A stretch of 63,069 bases of DNA from Clostridiales bacterium (lineage in GTDB: Bacteria > Bacillota > Clostridia > Saccharofermentanales > Saccharofermentanaceae), in contig JAFZVE010000003.1 of the NCBI GenBank assembly GCA_017617995.1, positions 1-63,069 on the forward strand. The letters are read 5' to 3'. Positions 15,294 through 23,456 of this stretch are shown here, one piece after another (the first letter of the stretch is position 1; each line of letters starts with the position of its first letter). Below the pieces are notes generated by a model that saw only the letters and a program-made list of their open reading frames with translations, had not been told where the DNA came from and made no database searches. The translations under genes and the position numbers were made by a program.

Positions 15294-17867
15294 TCAGGAC
15301 TGGTAACAGAGGATCCTTTCCTTCTTCATGTCATTACAGATGCGAAGGTCCATGCCGGATACGTCATAGACACGGATAATGTCTGTAAGATCCTCCGATT
15401 TCGGATCGAATTCCAGTAGGAGACTCGGAAGCCCGCTTAGAAGATCCGGATGGAAAGCGAGGGTCTTCTCATTTTCAAAAAGTGCGTTATAGAGGATACC
15501 GGCCTCGACAAGATCCTGGAAGAAATGACTGCCGTACGAGAGCTCCGGGTTATACCCCGCTCTCGAATCCGCGATCTCGCAGATGCACTCAAATTCGCTG
15601 ATGTCCGAGAACAGTGCAGGTACACCCAGTTCCGGCGACGAGGTCCCGATACGGCCCGGTGTCAGAAGGAGCATCTTCTTATTCTTCCCGCGCATCGCCC
15701 AGTTCACGGCACCCAGTGCTTTCCCCACACGGTACTTATCCTTAAAAGGCATGTTGTAGTAGAGGACCGGATCGATGGAAACGATCATGTCAAGCTTCTC
15801 GAGGCGCGACAGACCCATCGAAGAACCCCGGCACTCGAAGAGGATCTTCCCGTCTTCGACATCCTCCGGAAGCTCCAGTTCCTCCGCGTCCTGATACACC
15901 TGAAGCGGACGGCACTGCAGGAGGTTGATGACGTAGTCCCCGTCCTCGGAAAGGTTGATCGTGAACTCCGTGTCGACCGGATAATCGTACTCTTTCTGGA
16001 TCGTGCTCAGGATCTCGCGCATCTGCTCCATGAGCGTCTCTTTCTCGACGATGCCCAGACAGGAAACGAACTCGATGTCTCTGGCCTGTCCTCTTTCTCT
16101 GAACATCCTTTCTGTGATGTAATCGTGCTCGAAGAGAAGCCTCTTCATGAAGTACGGGAGGAAGGGTTTCACCTTATCCGGATCGACCTGCTCGAGTTTC
16201 CGCGAAGTGCGGTTCATGAGCTCCATCTTTCTTTGTGAATGCTGGTGCTTCTCGACCGAATCTCTCATCGGCTGGGCCTTCGGTTTATCGAGGCTCACGA
16301 GTCGCGGATACGAACCCTCCGTTCTGTCGACCGCAGAAGTTCCGAGACCCATGACGAGACGCAGCATACCCGCGGTCGGATCGAGGTCATCCATGAAGCG
16401 GTACGGACTGAAGGAATAGCCGACACCCGCAACACAAGGCATATAGAATTCTCCGTAGTACGAACCGGATACCCGCATGACGAGAAGCGCCATCTGCTCA
16501 TCTCGCTTCTGAAGACCACGGCGGCTTCTATAGTCGAGCGCGGACTTACTCATCGTGCTTGCATAGACCGTACGGATCGCGTTCTCGAGTTCCTCGAGAC
16601 GCTGATCCATGTCGCCCGTATTCGAGCAGAAAACGGACTCGTATTTTCCGGCAAAGGCGTTACCGAATCCGTCCTCAAGGATCGAGCTGGAGCGTACGAT
16701 GATCGGGTCCTGCCCATAGTATTCGAGAAGTTTGACAAGCTGTTCTTCCATCTCCCGGCTGAACTTTCCGGTATGCAGTCTCTCGGCAAATTCCTCCGCG
16801 AGAGAAAAGTATTCCTCTTCTTTTCTCTGACGGATACGAAGGTCCCAGAATTTGTTTTCCACGATGAAGGAATAGAAGACATCCGAGCCGATGTAAAACG
16901 AGTCGTGTGGTTCGAATTTCTTATAGATCTCCGGGCATTTATTCTCGATGATCTTTCGTGCGAGGAGCATGCCTGTCGCTTTACCGCCGATCATGCCGGT
17001 ACCGATCATGCGCTTTCTGACCGCGAAGTAATCCTGCGGCTTGAAGTGTTCCTTGATCATGAGACGCATCCGCTCGTCACGGGACATCATGATGTTGCAC
17101 ATACGGTGGCACTGTTCCGTGACATCCATGCCGTTCTCGTACATCATCTCAGTCATGTTGAAGAAGCGGTCCCAGCTGTCCATATTGCCTTTATCGGCGG
17201 AAGCGGAGTTACCGAGGACCTGATAGAAATGGCTCGCCATGACGCCGTCGAGGATCGGTTTGAATTCCCCGGTCTTCGGCACAAAAAGATGCGGCAGGAA
17301 CATCGTCTCGGAGTAGCGGTTCCAGACCTTGTCCGGACGGACATATACGTTCTCGTTATCGGCGTATACGTCGAGGAAAAGCTGCGTGGTATCACGGATC
17401 TTCGCGATCGCCTGGAACGAGTGCTTGCCGCGGATCAGCGGGAAGAAGGCAACGGTGTCGAGGATGAAAAGATACGGACACGTCACCTGGAAGAAGTTAC
17501 CCATCATTAGGTCGGTCGCCCATGCCGTCTGAAGTTCGGACAGACAGTCAAACACATAGAAAGCATCTCTTCCTTCTCTCGTGATGTGCTCACGGATCTC
17601 GACCGTGAAGTTCTCGAAACGGTGATTGAGTTCGACGTTGATGATCTTCAGGCCTTCCTGTTCTTCGAGGAGTGGCTCGTGCGTCGCGAAGCGGAAGTAG
17701 ATAAGATTTCTGCCATCCGCGATCGCCTGCTTCACATAAGGCTTCATGAAGAGCTTGAACTGCTCCAGGTCATCCACACGCCACACGACATTATCGCCCA
17801 GACGTATGTTGTCGAAGTTCGTATCCATTTCCGGTATGCCCGAGAGTACTCTATCAAATGCTGCCAT
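15294..17867 (-). CDS. PEP/pyruvate-binding-domain protein lacking the phosphohistidine domain
   Basis: The 857-residue protein has a PPDK/PEP-synthase ATP-binding (PEP/pyruvate-binding) domain at about residues 290-700. Its motifs are GMIGGKATGMLLARK, DPIIVRSSSILEDGFGNAFAG and the closing INLLQCRPLQ. About 270 residues precede it in an alpha/beta region without a Walker A motif, perhaps a degenerate RecA/KaiC-like fold. The C-terminal 150 residues carry GRIGTSSPELGVP and ELSYGSHFFQDLVEAGI. No swivelling phosphohistidine domain (TxGGxxSH) or PEP barrel is present, so it cannot complete the normal dikinase reaction alone. Start ATG 17867 follows AAGGAG. Confidence 0.8.
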   Translation of the reverse strand: MAAFDRVLSGIPEMDTNFDNIRLGDNVVWRVDDLEQFKLFMKPYVKQAIADGRNLIYFRFATHEPLLEEQEGLKIINVELNHRFENFTVEIREHITREGRDAFYVFDCLSELQTAWATDLMMGNFFQVTCPYLFILDTVAFFPLIRGKHSFQAIAKIRDTTQLFLDVYADNENVYVRPDKVWNRYSETMFLPHLFVPKTGEFKPILDGVMASHFYQVLGNSASADKGNMDSWDRFFNMTEMMYENGMDVTEQCHRMCNIMMSRDERMRLMIKEHFKPQDYFAVRKRMIGTGMIGGKATGMLLARKIIENKCPEIYKKFEPHDSFYIGSDVFYSFIVENKFWDLRIRQRKEEEYFSLAEEFAERLHTGKFSREMEEQLVKLLEYYGQDPIIVRSSSILEDGFGNAFAGKYESVFCSNTGDMDQRLEELENAIRTVYASTMSKSALDYRSRRGLQKRDEQMALLVMRVSGSYYGEFYMPCVAGVGYSFSPYRFMDDLDPTAGMLRLVMGLGTSAVDRTEGSYPRLVSLDKPKAQPMRDSVEKHQHSQRKMELMNRTSRKLEQVDPDKVKPFLPYFMKRLLFEHDYITERMFRERGQARDIEFVSCLGIVEKETLMEQMREILSTIQKEYDYPVDTEFTINLSEDGDYVINLLQCRPLQVYQDAEELELPEDVEDGKILFECRGSSMGLSRLEKLDMIVSIDPVLYYNMPFKDKYRVGKALGAVNWAMRGKNKKMLLLTPGRIGTSSPELGVPALFSDISEFECICEIADSRAGYNPELSYGSHFFQDLVEAGILYNALFENEKTLAFHPDLLSGLPSLLLEFDPKSEDLTDIIRVYDVSGMDLRICNDMKKERILCYQS

Positions 17868-17902
17868 GGGAAGCTCCTTCCTGACTGATCGCCTGTTTCG
17901 CT

Positions 17903-17947
17903 GCAAAACAAAAAGGCAAAGGCTCCAAATCGGCGCCTTTGCCTTTT
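17903..17947 (-). terminator. Rho-independent terminator after the MFS gene
   Basis: On the minus strand, AAAAGGCAAAGGC (17947-17935) pairs perfectly with GCCTTTGCCTTTT (17923-17911) over an 11-base loop and runs into TTTTTGTTTT. It lies between the MFS stop codon and the next gene's start at 17867. Confidence 0.88.
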
Positions 17948-17966
17948 CTTTATTCTACAACGAGAC

Positions 17967-19292
17967 TTACGGGTTTTCCAGTGCTTTTTCCTCGGCAGGT
18001 AGATCCAGCACCCGGTAGACCTTCTTTCTCAGACGGGTGATACTGATGAGCATCCCAAGTGTGCCTACGATGAAGAACAGAAGACCGATCCCCGATCCGC
18101 TTTCCGACCCGAAAAGCACGGAAAGGGGCTTCTGAATCGTGGACTCCGTCTTCATGAAGGGCTCGAACACGTAGTCCGCCAGGATGCCTCCGAGAAACAG
18201 ACCCAAGGGATTCGTGCAATTCTGGAGAGTATCATGCGCAGAGAATACTCTTCCCTGCATCGAGACCGGGACACTTTCCCGCATGAGTGTATTCATATGG
18301 ATGTTCATGATCGCCGCCACCGCATAGGTCCCGAACTGCGCGATGCACCAGATGGCCGGGATTTCCGTCACACTCAGAAACAGATCACCGGAGAAGATGA
18401 TGGCACAGGTGATGAAGATCAGCCGCGCTTTTCTTTTCGCCGGTTTTCGCACTGTCATCAGGAGGCTTCCCATCAGGAGCCCGGCCGATGTGAAAGCCTG
18501 TACGAGACCGAGGATCTTCTGGTCGTTTCCGGTCCGTCCGAGAATGTACGGCGCCAGCATGCCGTCATTTCCCAGCTTGGCAAAGAGATTCACGACCGCG
18601 ATAAACAGCGTCAGATGAAGAAGTGCCTTACTATCTTTCAGGAAGCGGATACCGTCCTGACTGCTTTTCCAGAAAGACTCCTGTTCTTTCTTCTCCTCCT
18701 GCGGCGTTCTGGGAATCCTGATGAAAAGAAGAAGCGTCAGAAATCCCACAGCGAAGCTGATCAGGTCGATGATCAGGACCATCTTAAGGCCGCCAAAGAC
18801 CAGAAGGATACTTCCGAGTGCCGGGGCCAGGATCGCGATGACAGATCCGGAGATGCCGGAAAGCGCGCTGACCCGGGCAAAGTGCTTCTTCGGCACGAGA
18901 AGAGAGGTCGCGACATAGGAGGCCGAAACCTGGAAGGAATTCATGAAACTTAAGATGATATTGATCACATAGAGATGCCATACTTCCAGCACGGCTCCCG
19001 AATATAGAAGAAGGACCAAAAGCGATCCGCATGCGGCGATCAGATCCGTGATCAGCATGATGCGCTTCTTGTCTTTCCGGTCCACAAAAGTGCCCGCCAG
19101 GAAGCGGAAAAGGATCGTCGGAAGGAACGCGCACATGGTTAACATTGTTACACTTGACGCAGTTCCGGACCTTTCGTAGACCCAGATGATGAGCGCATAG
19201 TCCGTCATGGCTGTACCCAGTTCGGACACAGTCTGTGAGGACCAAAGAAGCAGAAAGCTTCGAAGTTCTTTGATAATAGATATTTTTCTCAT
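17967..19292 (-). CDS. MFS transporter, MefA/macrolide-efflux-like
   Basis: The 441-residue protein has about 12 transmembrane segments and belongs to the MFS_3 / macrolide-efflux type. It begins FLLLWSSQTVSELGTAMTDYAL and has the conserved loop FVDRKDKKRIML between helices 2 and 3 and the central MQGRVFSAHDTLQN motif. Such proteins export drugs by proton exchange. Start ATG 19292 is preceded by AGGAG. This start region can fold into a hairpin (stem 19293-19300 with 19331-19338), and a 20-codon leader ORF lies upstream, suggesting drug-inducible translation. A strong terminator follows the gene. Substrate identity is not known. Confidence 0.88.
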   Translation of the reverse strand: MRKISIIKELRSFLLLWSSQTVSELGTAMTDYALIIWVYERSGTASSVTMLTMCAFLPTILFRFLAGTFVDRKDKKRIMLITDLIAACGSLLVLLLYSGAVLEVWHLYVINIILSFMNSFQVSASYVATSLLVPKKHFARVSALSGISGSVIAILAPALGSILLVFGGLKMVLIIDLISFAVGFLTLLLFIRIPRTPQEEKKEQESFWKSSQDGIRFLKDSKALLHLTLFIAVVNLFAKLGNDGMLAPYILGRTGNDQKILGLVQAFTSAGLLMGSLLMTVRKPAKRKARLIFITCAIIFSGDLFLSVTEIPAIWCIAQFGTYAVAAIMNIHMNTLMRESVPVSMQGRVFSAHDTLQNCTNPLGLFLGGILADYVFEPFMKTESTIQKPLSVLFGSESGSGIGLLFFIVGTLGMLISITRLRKKVYRVLDLPAEEKALENP

Positions 19293-19403
19293 GGCTTTAC
19301 TCCTAGAACATAATTTGTTTTCTAAGCAGCGTAAAGCCTGACCGGACGATTCCGATTTACTTGCTCCGTGAAGGTGTCGCCCCTATCAGACCTTGCGCGG
19401 AGC
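19293..19403 (-). promoter_or_regulatory. Candidate translational attenuator of the MFS exporter (two hairpins)
   Basis: In mRNA order, hairpin 1 pairs GCUCCG (19403-19398) with CGGAGC (19368-19363) and, inside it, AAGGU (19394-19390) with ACCUU (19375-19371). Its 5' arm is the last codons and end of the leader ORF. Hairpin 2 pairs GGCUUUAC (19338-19331) with GUAAAGCC (19300-19293) directly before the AUG, burying the region between the AGGAG ribosome site and the start codon. A stalled ribosome on the leader would open hairpin 1. A short alternative partner for UUUAC (GUAAA at 19361-19357) exists upstream. Confidence 0.6.
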
Positions 19404-19448
19404 CATAACATCTGCGGCTAAAGAAATGCCTCTATCTGTGTGTACCAT
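19386..19448 (-). CDS. Candidate 20-residue leader peptide upstream of the MFS exporter
   Basis: A short ORF of 20 codons encodes MVHTDRGISLA followed by ADVMAPRKV and a TGA stop. Its ATG at 19448 is 6 bases below a ribosome site GAGGTG (19460-19455). It lies in the 5' leader of the MFS gene, 93 bases before that start. Leader peptides of this size upstream of macrolide/lincosamide resistance genes stall ribosomes when drug is bound and so induce the downstream gene. That role here is inferred from position, the ribosome site and the flanking hairpins. I do not recognise the peptide from a specific known system. Confidence 0.6.
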   Translation of the reverse strand: MVHTDRGISLAADVMAPRKV

Positions 19449-19471
19449 AAGATGCACCTCGTTTTTTCTTC

Positions 19472-19480
19472 ATTGTAGCA
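19472..19480 (-). promoter_or_regulatory. Extended -10 promoter of the leader/MFS transcript
   Basis: TGC-TACAAT on the minus strand is an extended -10 element. No good -35 is present at 16-18 bases. It would start the transcript near 19465, just above the leader ribosome site, giving a leader of about 170 bases. Confidence 0.5.
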
Positions 19481-19512
19481 TCGAATCAAATTGTAAAATA
19501 GGCACCTGTGGT

Positions 19513-20421
19513 TTACACGGTGATCTCTATATGGTTTCCTTCGATGCCGACGATGCAGGACTCATAGTATCCGTCTCCGGTCGTTCTCGGTCCGCGGAGG
19601 ACTTCGTATCCGTCTTCCCGAAGGATCTTCGTCAGTTCATCGACACGCTCTTTACTTCCGACAGAGAAAGCGATGTGCTCGTACCCGGTGCGTTCCTGTT
19701 CTTTCGAAGGATCCAGGACTCCGGGCTTACTCATGACCTCGAGACGTGCACCGTTTCCGAAGGTAATAAAGTAGGAACAGAAGCCTGTATTCTTGTTGTG
19801 GTAACCGTCATTTGAAACCCCGCCGAGATACTTTACGAAGAAGTCTCTTCCCTTCTCGACATCATTTACGAAGAGCGCCACATGCTCGATGAAGCAATCT
19901 GTTGTACACAGGGATTCGATCGTCTTCTCATAATCCGATTCGATAAGCGTGACCTCTTCTCCGGCCTTCTTAAAACCTTCGATAAAGTCGTGATTACACT
20001 CCATAAGCCAGTCCTTCGTACAGTCCGAATCATCCAGGCGGTTTTCGACGTCGGACGCATGGGAAGTGATGGCATCAAAATGCGCATCGATATAAGCATC
20101 CGAAAATGCCAGGCAGATAAAACGAATCTCCGAAAGATACTCCTCATCGAAATCCTTCCGCCAGTCGAACGGGATATAGCAGCCTTCGACGATCGTGTTC
20201 TGCTTATTCTCGATCGCTGTCTTGATCATCTCTCTTTCGATCGGCCAGAGATAGTCAGTCAGCTTATCGTCATCCATAGGAGTAAGTTCCGTGTTCCCGC
20301 TTCGGATCAGACCCATCTTCAAATGATCGACCGAGATATACGGGTATTTATATTCCTTCAGCATCCGCTGCGCGAGGACTGTTTTCCCCGCGTGGGACGC
20401 GCCTGTAATCAGTATAACCAT
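19513..20421 (-). CDS. Fusion of P-loop kinase domain and VOC (glyoxalase-fold) domain
   Basis: The 302-residue protein has an N-terminal P-loop nucleotide kinase-like domain (about 1-165) with Walker A GASHAGKT at residues 6-13 and VDHLKMGLIR. A C-terminal VOC domain (about 175-300) begins CFIEHVALFVNDVEKGRDFF and ends GNHIEITV; its His and Glu could bind metal. VOC members include bleomycin- and fosfomycin-resistance proteins and glyoxalases. The ATG at 20421 follows GGAGAG. Both halves are continuous in one frame with no sign of a frameshift. The combined activity is unknown; phosphorylation or sensing coupled to VOC-mediated binding is a guess. Confidence 0.8.
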   Translation of the reverse strand: MVILITGASHAGKTVLAQRMLKEYKYPYISVDHLKMGLIRSGNTELTPMDDDKLTDYLWPIEREMIKTAIENKQNTIVEGCYIPFDWRKDFDEEYLSEIRFICLAFSDAYIDAHFDAITSHASDVENRLDDSDCTKDWLMECNHDFIEGFKKAGEEVTLIESDYEKTIESLCTTDCFIEHVALFVNDVEKGRDFFVKYLGGVSNDGYHNKNTGFCSYFITFGNGARLEVMSKPGVLDPSKEQERTGYEHIAFSVGSKERVDELTKILREDGYEVLRGPRTTGDGYYESCIVGIEGNHIEITV

Positions 20422-20435
20422 GTTTGCTCTCCAAT

Positions 20436-20921
20436 CTATTTCTCCAGTTCTCTTTGTACTTCTTTCTGATGCACCGCATGGATGCCGATGTGTCCGATTC
20501 CCAATATCACCGTAGAGATCCCGAGGATCCAGTTTCTCCCGTAGATCGAAAGAAGAAAGAAAGCCATGACCGGAAGTGTCGCACCCGCAATCGGGATCCC
20601 GAGGATACTTCTGTAGAAATCGTGCATCGTCTTCTCGCTTCTGAAATACCGGATCCAGTGGATCTCGTAGAGGACCATCAGGAGGAATGCTCCCAGAAGC
20701 CACAGAGACCACAGACTCCACGGACGAAGATTAAAGTCCGAAAAGATAAGAACGGCGGTAGTGACAAGCATCTGCCCGGCCCGTTCGAAAGCCAGCAGGA
20801 TCTTATTCTCCTTCACCACATATTTCTCGTAGTCCTTCGGCTGGTTCTTCGTCCAGAATGCATTTGGCACGAAAAGCATGATCAGAAACACCAGACCGAC
20901 ATAGGAAAAACCGAAATGCAT
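20436..20921 (-). CDS. Small integral membrane protein, unknown
   Basis: The 161-residue protein has about four or five hydrophobic helices (FSYVGLVFLIMLFVPNAFW, LWSLWLLGAFLLMVLYEIHW, PIAGATLPVMAFFLL, WILGISTVILGIGHIGIH). Conserved-looking basic and aromatic residues (HWIRYFRSEKTMHDFYRS) lie in a cytoplasmic loop. I do not recognise a named family. Start ATG 20921 follows TTAGGAGAG, which overlaps the end of the upstream GNAT gene, so translation is probably coupled. The kinase-VOC gene follows after 14 bases, suggesting a three-gene operon. Confidence 0.75.
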   Translation of the reverse strand: MHFGFSYVGLVFLIMLFVPNAFWTKNQPKDYEKYVVKENKILLAFERAGQMLVTTAVLIFSDFNLRPWSLWSLWLLGAFLLMVLYEIHWIRYFRSEKTMHDFYRSILGIPIAGATLPVMAFFLLSIYGRNWILGISTVILGIGHIGIHAVHQKEVQRELEK

Positions 20922-20923
20922 CG

Positions 20924-21349
20924 TTACTCTCCTAACTTCTTTGTACAATCATATCGTACCACTTTTCCATCCGGATATTCCTTGATGATTCTCTTCACTT
21001 CAAATCCGCATTTCTGATAGAAAAGCACTGCGTCATCGTCGGTCTGTGCATACAGGGATTTCAGGTCTTCCTGCCGCATGACCTCTTCAACCAGATATCG
21101 TCCGATTCCCTTCTTTCTAAAGTTCGGATCGATGGCGATCCCGACGATCTCCGCCTTCTCTTTATCCAGAACGATCATCCCTTTGATAGTGGCATCGACT
21201 TTGCACACATAGATTTTCTTATCGGAAAGAAGCCCTTTCATTTCTTTGCAGTATGCATCAAAAGTGGGCTTATACATGCACGCGGAATAGATGCCGTAGG
21301 CCTCTTCCGAAAGCAGCCATTTCTCATCATTACACAACAAAGCATTCAT
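20924..21349 (-). CDS. GNAT family N-acetyltransferase
   Basis: The 141-residue single-domain acetyltransferase has the acetyl-CoA motif IVGIAIDPNFRKKGIGRYLVEEV (RxxGIG) and the C-terminal AVLFYQKCGFEVKR strand-helix typical of GNAT. The acceptor is unknown. It is the first gene of an apparent operon with the small membrane protein and the kinase-VOC fusion, only 2 bases before the next start. The ribosome site before ATG 21349 is weak. It carries one GTGCTTTT motif, read as the codons for Val-Leu-Phe. Confidence 0.87.
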   Translation of the reverse strand: MNALLCNDEKWLLSEEAYGIYSACMYKPTFDAYCKEMKGLLSDKKIYVCKVDATIKGMIVLDKEKAEIVGIAIDPNFRKKGIGRYLVEEVMRQEDLKSLYAQTDDDAVLFYQKCGFEVKRIIKEYPDGKVVRYDCTKKLGE

Positions 21350-21367
21350 ATGCGCTTACCGCTCACC

Positions 21368-22474
21368 CTATATCCTTCCAATCTGCTTCTTGATCGTCTT
21401 TTCATTTCTTTTTGCATATTCACTAAGTATATATGACCGGATACGTTCCTTTGCCATGTTGGGAACAACAAATCCGTTTTTAACGAGGATCGCAAGCCTA
21501 TTGATAACAGTTTTATTTGTTACGCCAATCTCACGGCTCACCTCTGCCGGCGTAAATTCACCCTTATAATGTTTGATCAGAAACAACAGCAGTTCTTTCT
21601 CTTTTCCCTTGAGATAAGACAGACTTCCACTGATTGACTCTTCACTAGAGTGTTCGGAAATCTCACACACCTTTTTCGAATATAGCAGTACCATCCGAAG
21701 AAAGTAGTTCACCCATTTTTCCGGGTGAGGCGGATTATCTCTTCCTGAATAATAGAGCGCCGGCAATCCCATTTGCAGGGATTCATAGTATTCGCCGATA
21801 TCATATGCGAAATACTCTTCCAAAGACCCAATCCCATTAAAACCATATCCGTTAAGATCAAGAATGTAGCCGGACATCAATCGCGCCGTTCTTCCGTTTC
21901 CATCTTCAAAAGGATGGATCGTCACCAGCTGGTAATGCACCACCGCCGCAACGATCAGAGGGTGGTCATCAGTTGTATTCACGTATTCTACCAACTCATC
22001 CAGCAGGCCGGGGACATCGCAGTATTCCGGCGGGATGTAGTCCGGTTTTCCGCTTTGTGTATCATACACTGCAAAAAGCACTCCGGGCGGCATAGGTCCA
22101 CGTAGTCCGATCTTCTCTTTCGAAGCTCCCTTTTCCACATATTTCTGGACATCCAGAATCAGTTTCTTAGAAAACTTCTCCTTTTTCCCGGCCATTTCCT
22201 CAAGATAGTTCAAAGCAAGAAAATAGTTTCGGATCTCCTGTTCAGGTTTAAGAAAATGCTTTCGTTCATCTCGTTCGATCACCTCATCAACCTGGTTCTC
22301 CGAGAGAGGATTCCCTTCGATTCTGTTAGATGAATATGTGCTTTTTTTCTTCGAGTTTTTACGAAGCCGATTGGTAACTGACGGAGCAAGTTTGACCGAA
22401 GCTACCCTATATCGGTTTTGGTCGATGTCCGTTATATACTTAAGAATCTCATTGGATAATGTCACTTTGATCAT
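21368..22474 (-). CDS. Fic family protein with intrinsic inhibitory helix and winged HTH
   Basis: The 368-residue protein carries the Fic AMP-transferase motif HPFEDGNGRTARL at about residues 190-202. An N-terminal inhibitory motif SSNRIEGN (S/TxxxE-G/N, about 47-54) marks a class II, self-inhibited Fic protein. A C-terminal winged helix (about 300-355, FTPAEVSREIGVTNKTVINRL) suggests DNA binding. Family members transfer AMP from ATP to protein hydroxyls. The ATG at 22474 follows GAGGTG. The A-tract repeats just upstream of its promoter are candidate binding sites for its own winged helix. No separate antitoxin is needed or seen. Confidence 0.9.
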   Translation of the reverse strand: MIKVTLSNEILKYITDIDQNRYRVASVKLAPSVTNRLRKNSKKKSTYSSNRIEGNPLSENQVDEVIERDERKHFLKPEQEIRNYFLALNYLEEMAGKKEKFSKKLILDVQKYVEKGASKEKIGLRGPMPPGVLFAVYDTQSGKPDYIPPEYCDVPGLLDELVEYVNTTDDHPLIVAAVVHYQLVTIHPFEDGNGRTARLMSGYILDLNGYGFNGIGSLEEYFAYDIGEYYESLQMGLPALYYSGRDNPPHPEKWVNYFLRMVLLYSKKVCEISEHSSEESISGSLSYLKGKEKELLLFLIKHYKGEFTPAEVSREIGVTNKTVINRLAILVKNGFVVPNMAKERIRSYILSEYAKRNEKTIKKQIGRI

Positions 22475-22493
22475 GACGAATCACCTCAGAAAC

Positions 22494-22552
22494 AGTATAC
22501 CAAAACCAGTGGGAATTTACACTATTTTTTCACTATTTTTTCACTATTTTTC
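22494..22552 (-). promoter_or_regulatory. Fic promoter with three 11-bp phased A-tract repeats
   Basis: An extended -10 (TGG-TATACT, -10 at 22499-22494) lies just below three tandem copies of an 11-base unit, GAAAAAATAGT on the minus strand, at 22520-22552. Six-A tracts repeated every 11 bases are in phase with the helix and should bend the DNA; they could also act as UP-element-like or protein-binding sites. Confidence 0.6.
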
Positions 22553-22583
22553 ATCGGCAAAAGTTCGAGAATGCCTGTGCTGA

Positions 22584-23435
22584 CTATGCTTTAAGGTTCT
22601 CTTCCATCACGTTTTCGAGAAAAAGCGCGACGGCATCTTCTTCGTTATATCCGATGACTTCAGTCGCCAGATTTTTCAGTTCGTCGCGTGCATTGGCAAC
22701 GGCATACGCTTCGTCGGCGATCTTAAACATGGATACGTCATTCAGGGAATCTCCGAAGACGACTAAACGGTCGAATCCGTAATCTTCTTTCAGTTTGAGA
22801 AGGGACTTGGCCTTAGTGCAGTTCTTCGGACAGATCTCGAGCCAGTATTCGTCGCGGTAGGTATCTTTCTGAAAGAGGCTCTCCCAGCAGTCATAGGCGC
22901 GGACGCGGTCGTAGATCGGCTCGATCTCCTCCTTCTCTCCGATGCAGGTGACATACCCCGGAAGGCCACAAAACATTTCATCATAGGAGTCCATGTACTT
23001 CATGGTCGGATCTCCCTTGTAGTAGTCGAGATAGCCCTGAAGACCCACACTGTGTCTGCCTTCCATGGTGGTGCGGATCATCTCCTCGCCGATAAAGCAG
23101 GAGACATAACCGCAGTACGGAATATCCGTGAGAAGTGCTTTTAGAAGGGCAACTTCCTCATCGGTGAAAACCGCTTTTCTGATGTGCTTACCGGTAGCAT
23201 TATCCGCCAGGACCGCGCCGTTTCTCGTGACTACGGGGAGCTTCAGTTTCAGTCCTCCGGCAATCGGCCTCGCGCTCTCGACCGAGCGCGCTGTCGCATA
23301 CGTAAAATCCAGCCCCCTCTCGACCAGGCCGTTGATGATGTGTACCGTGTTCTCGGACAGTGTCTCGTCATTTCTCATCAGCGTTCCATCCAGGTCGGAT
23401 ACATAAAGTGTTTTCGGTTCCGTTTTCTCCACCAC
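22584..23435 (-). CDS. Cof-type HAD hydrolase
   Basis: The 283-residue HAD phosphatase of the Cof/sugar-phosphatase type has motif I YVSDLDGTLMR (nucleophile Asp about 14), motif II TYATARS, and motif IV VFGDSLNDVSMFKIADEAYAVANA. A C2-type cap lies between. Members dephosphorylate sugar phosphates, FMN or cofactors; the substrate is not predictable. The start is GTG at 23435 (or the next GTG), 6 bases after GAGGAA. It follows a GNAT gene by 21 bases and is probably co-transcribed with it. It carries one AAAAGCAC site. Confidence 0.9.
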   Translation of the reverse strand: MVEKTEPKTLYVSDLDGTLMRNDETLSENTVHIINGLVERGLDFTYATARSVESARPIAGGLKLKLPVVTRNGAVLADNATGKHIRKAVFTDEEVALLKALLTDIPYCGYVSCFIGEEMIRTTMEGRHSVGLQGYLDYYKGDPTMKYMDSYDEMFCGLPGYVTCIGEKEEIEPIYDRVRAYDCWESLFQKDTYRDEYWLEICPKNCTKAKSLLKLKEDYGFDRLVVFGDSLNDVSMFKIADEAYAVANARDELKNLATEVIGYNEEDAVALFLENVMEENLKA

Positions 23436-23456
23436 GTCTATTTCCTCATCTTCCGG

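Noticed and set aside
16239..17510. Plus-strand open frame of 423 codons inside the PEP/pyruvate-binding gene
   Set aside because: The sense-strand protein matches a known family throughout, and the antisense translation is rich in Arg/His/Asp without domains.
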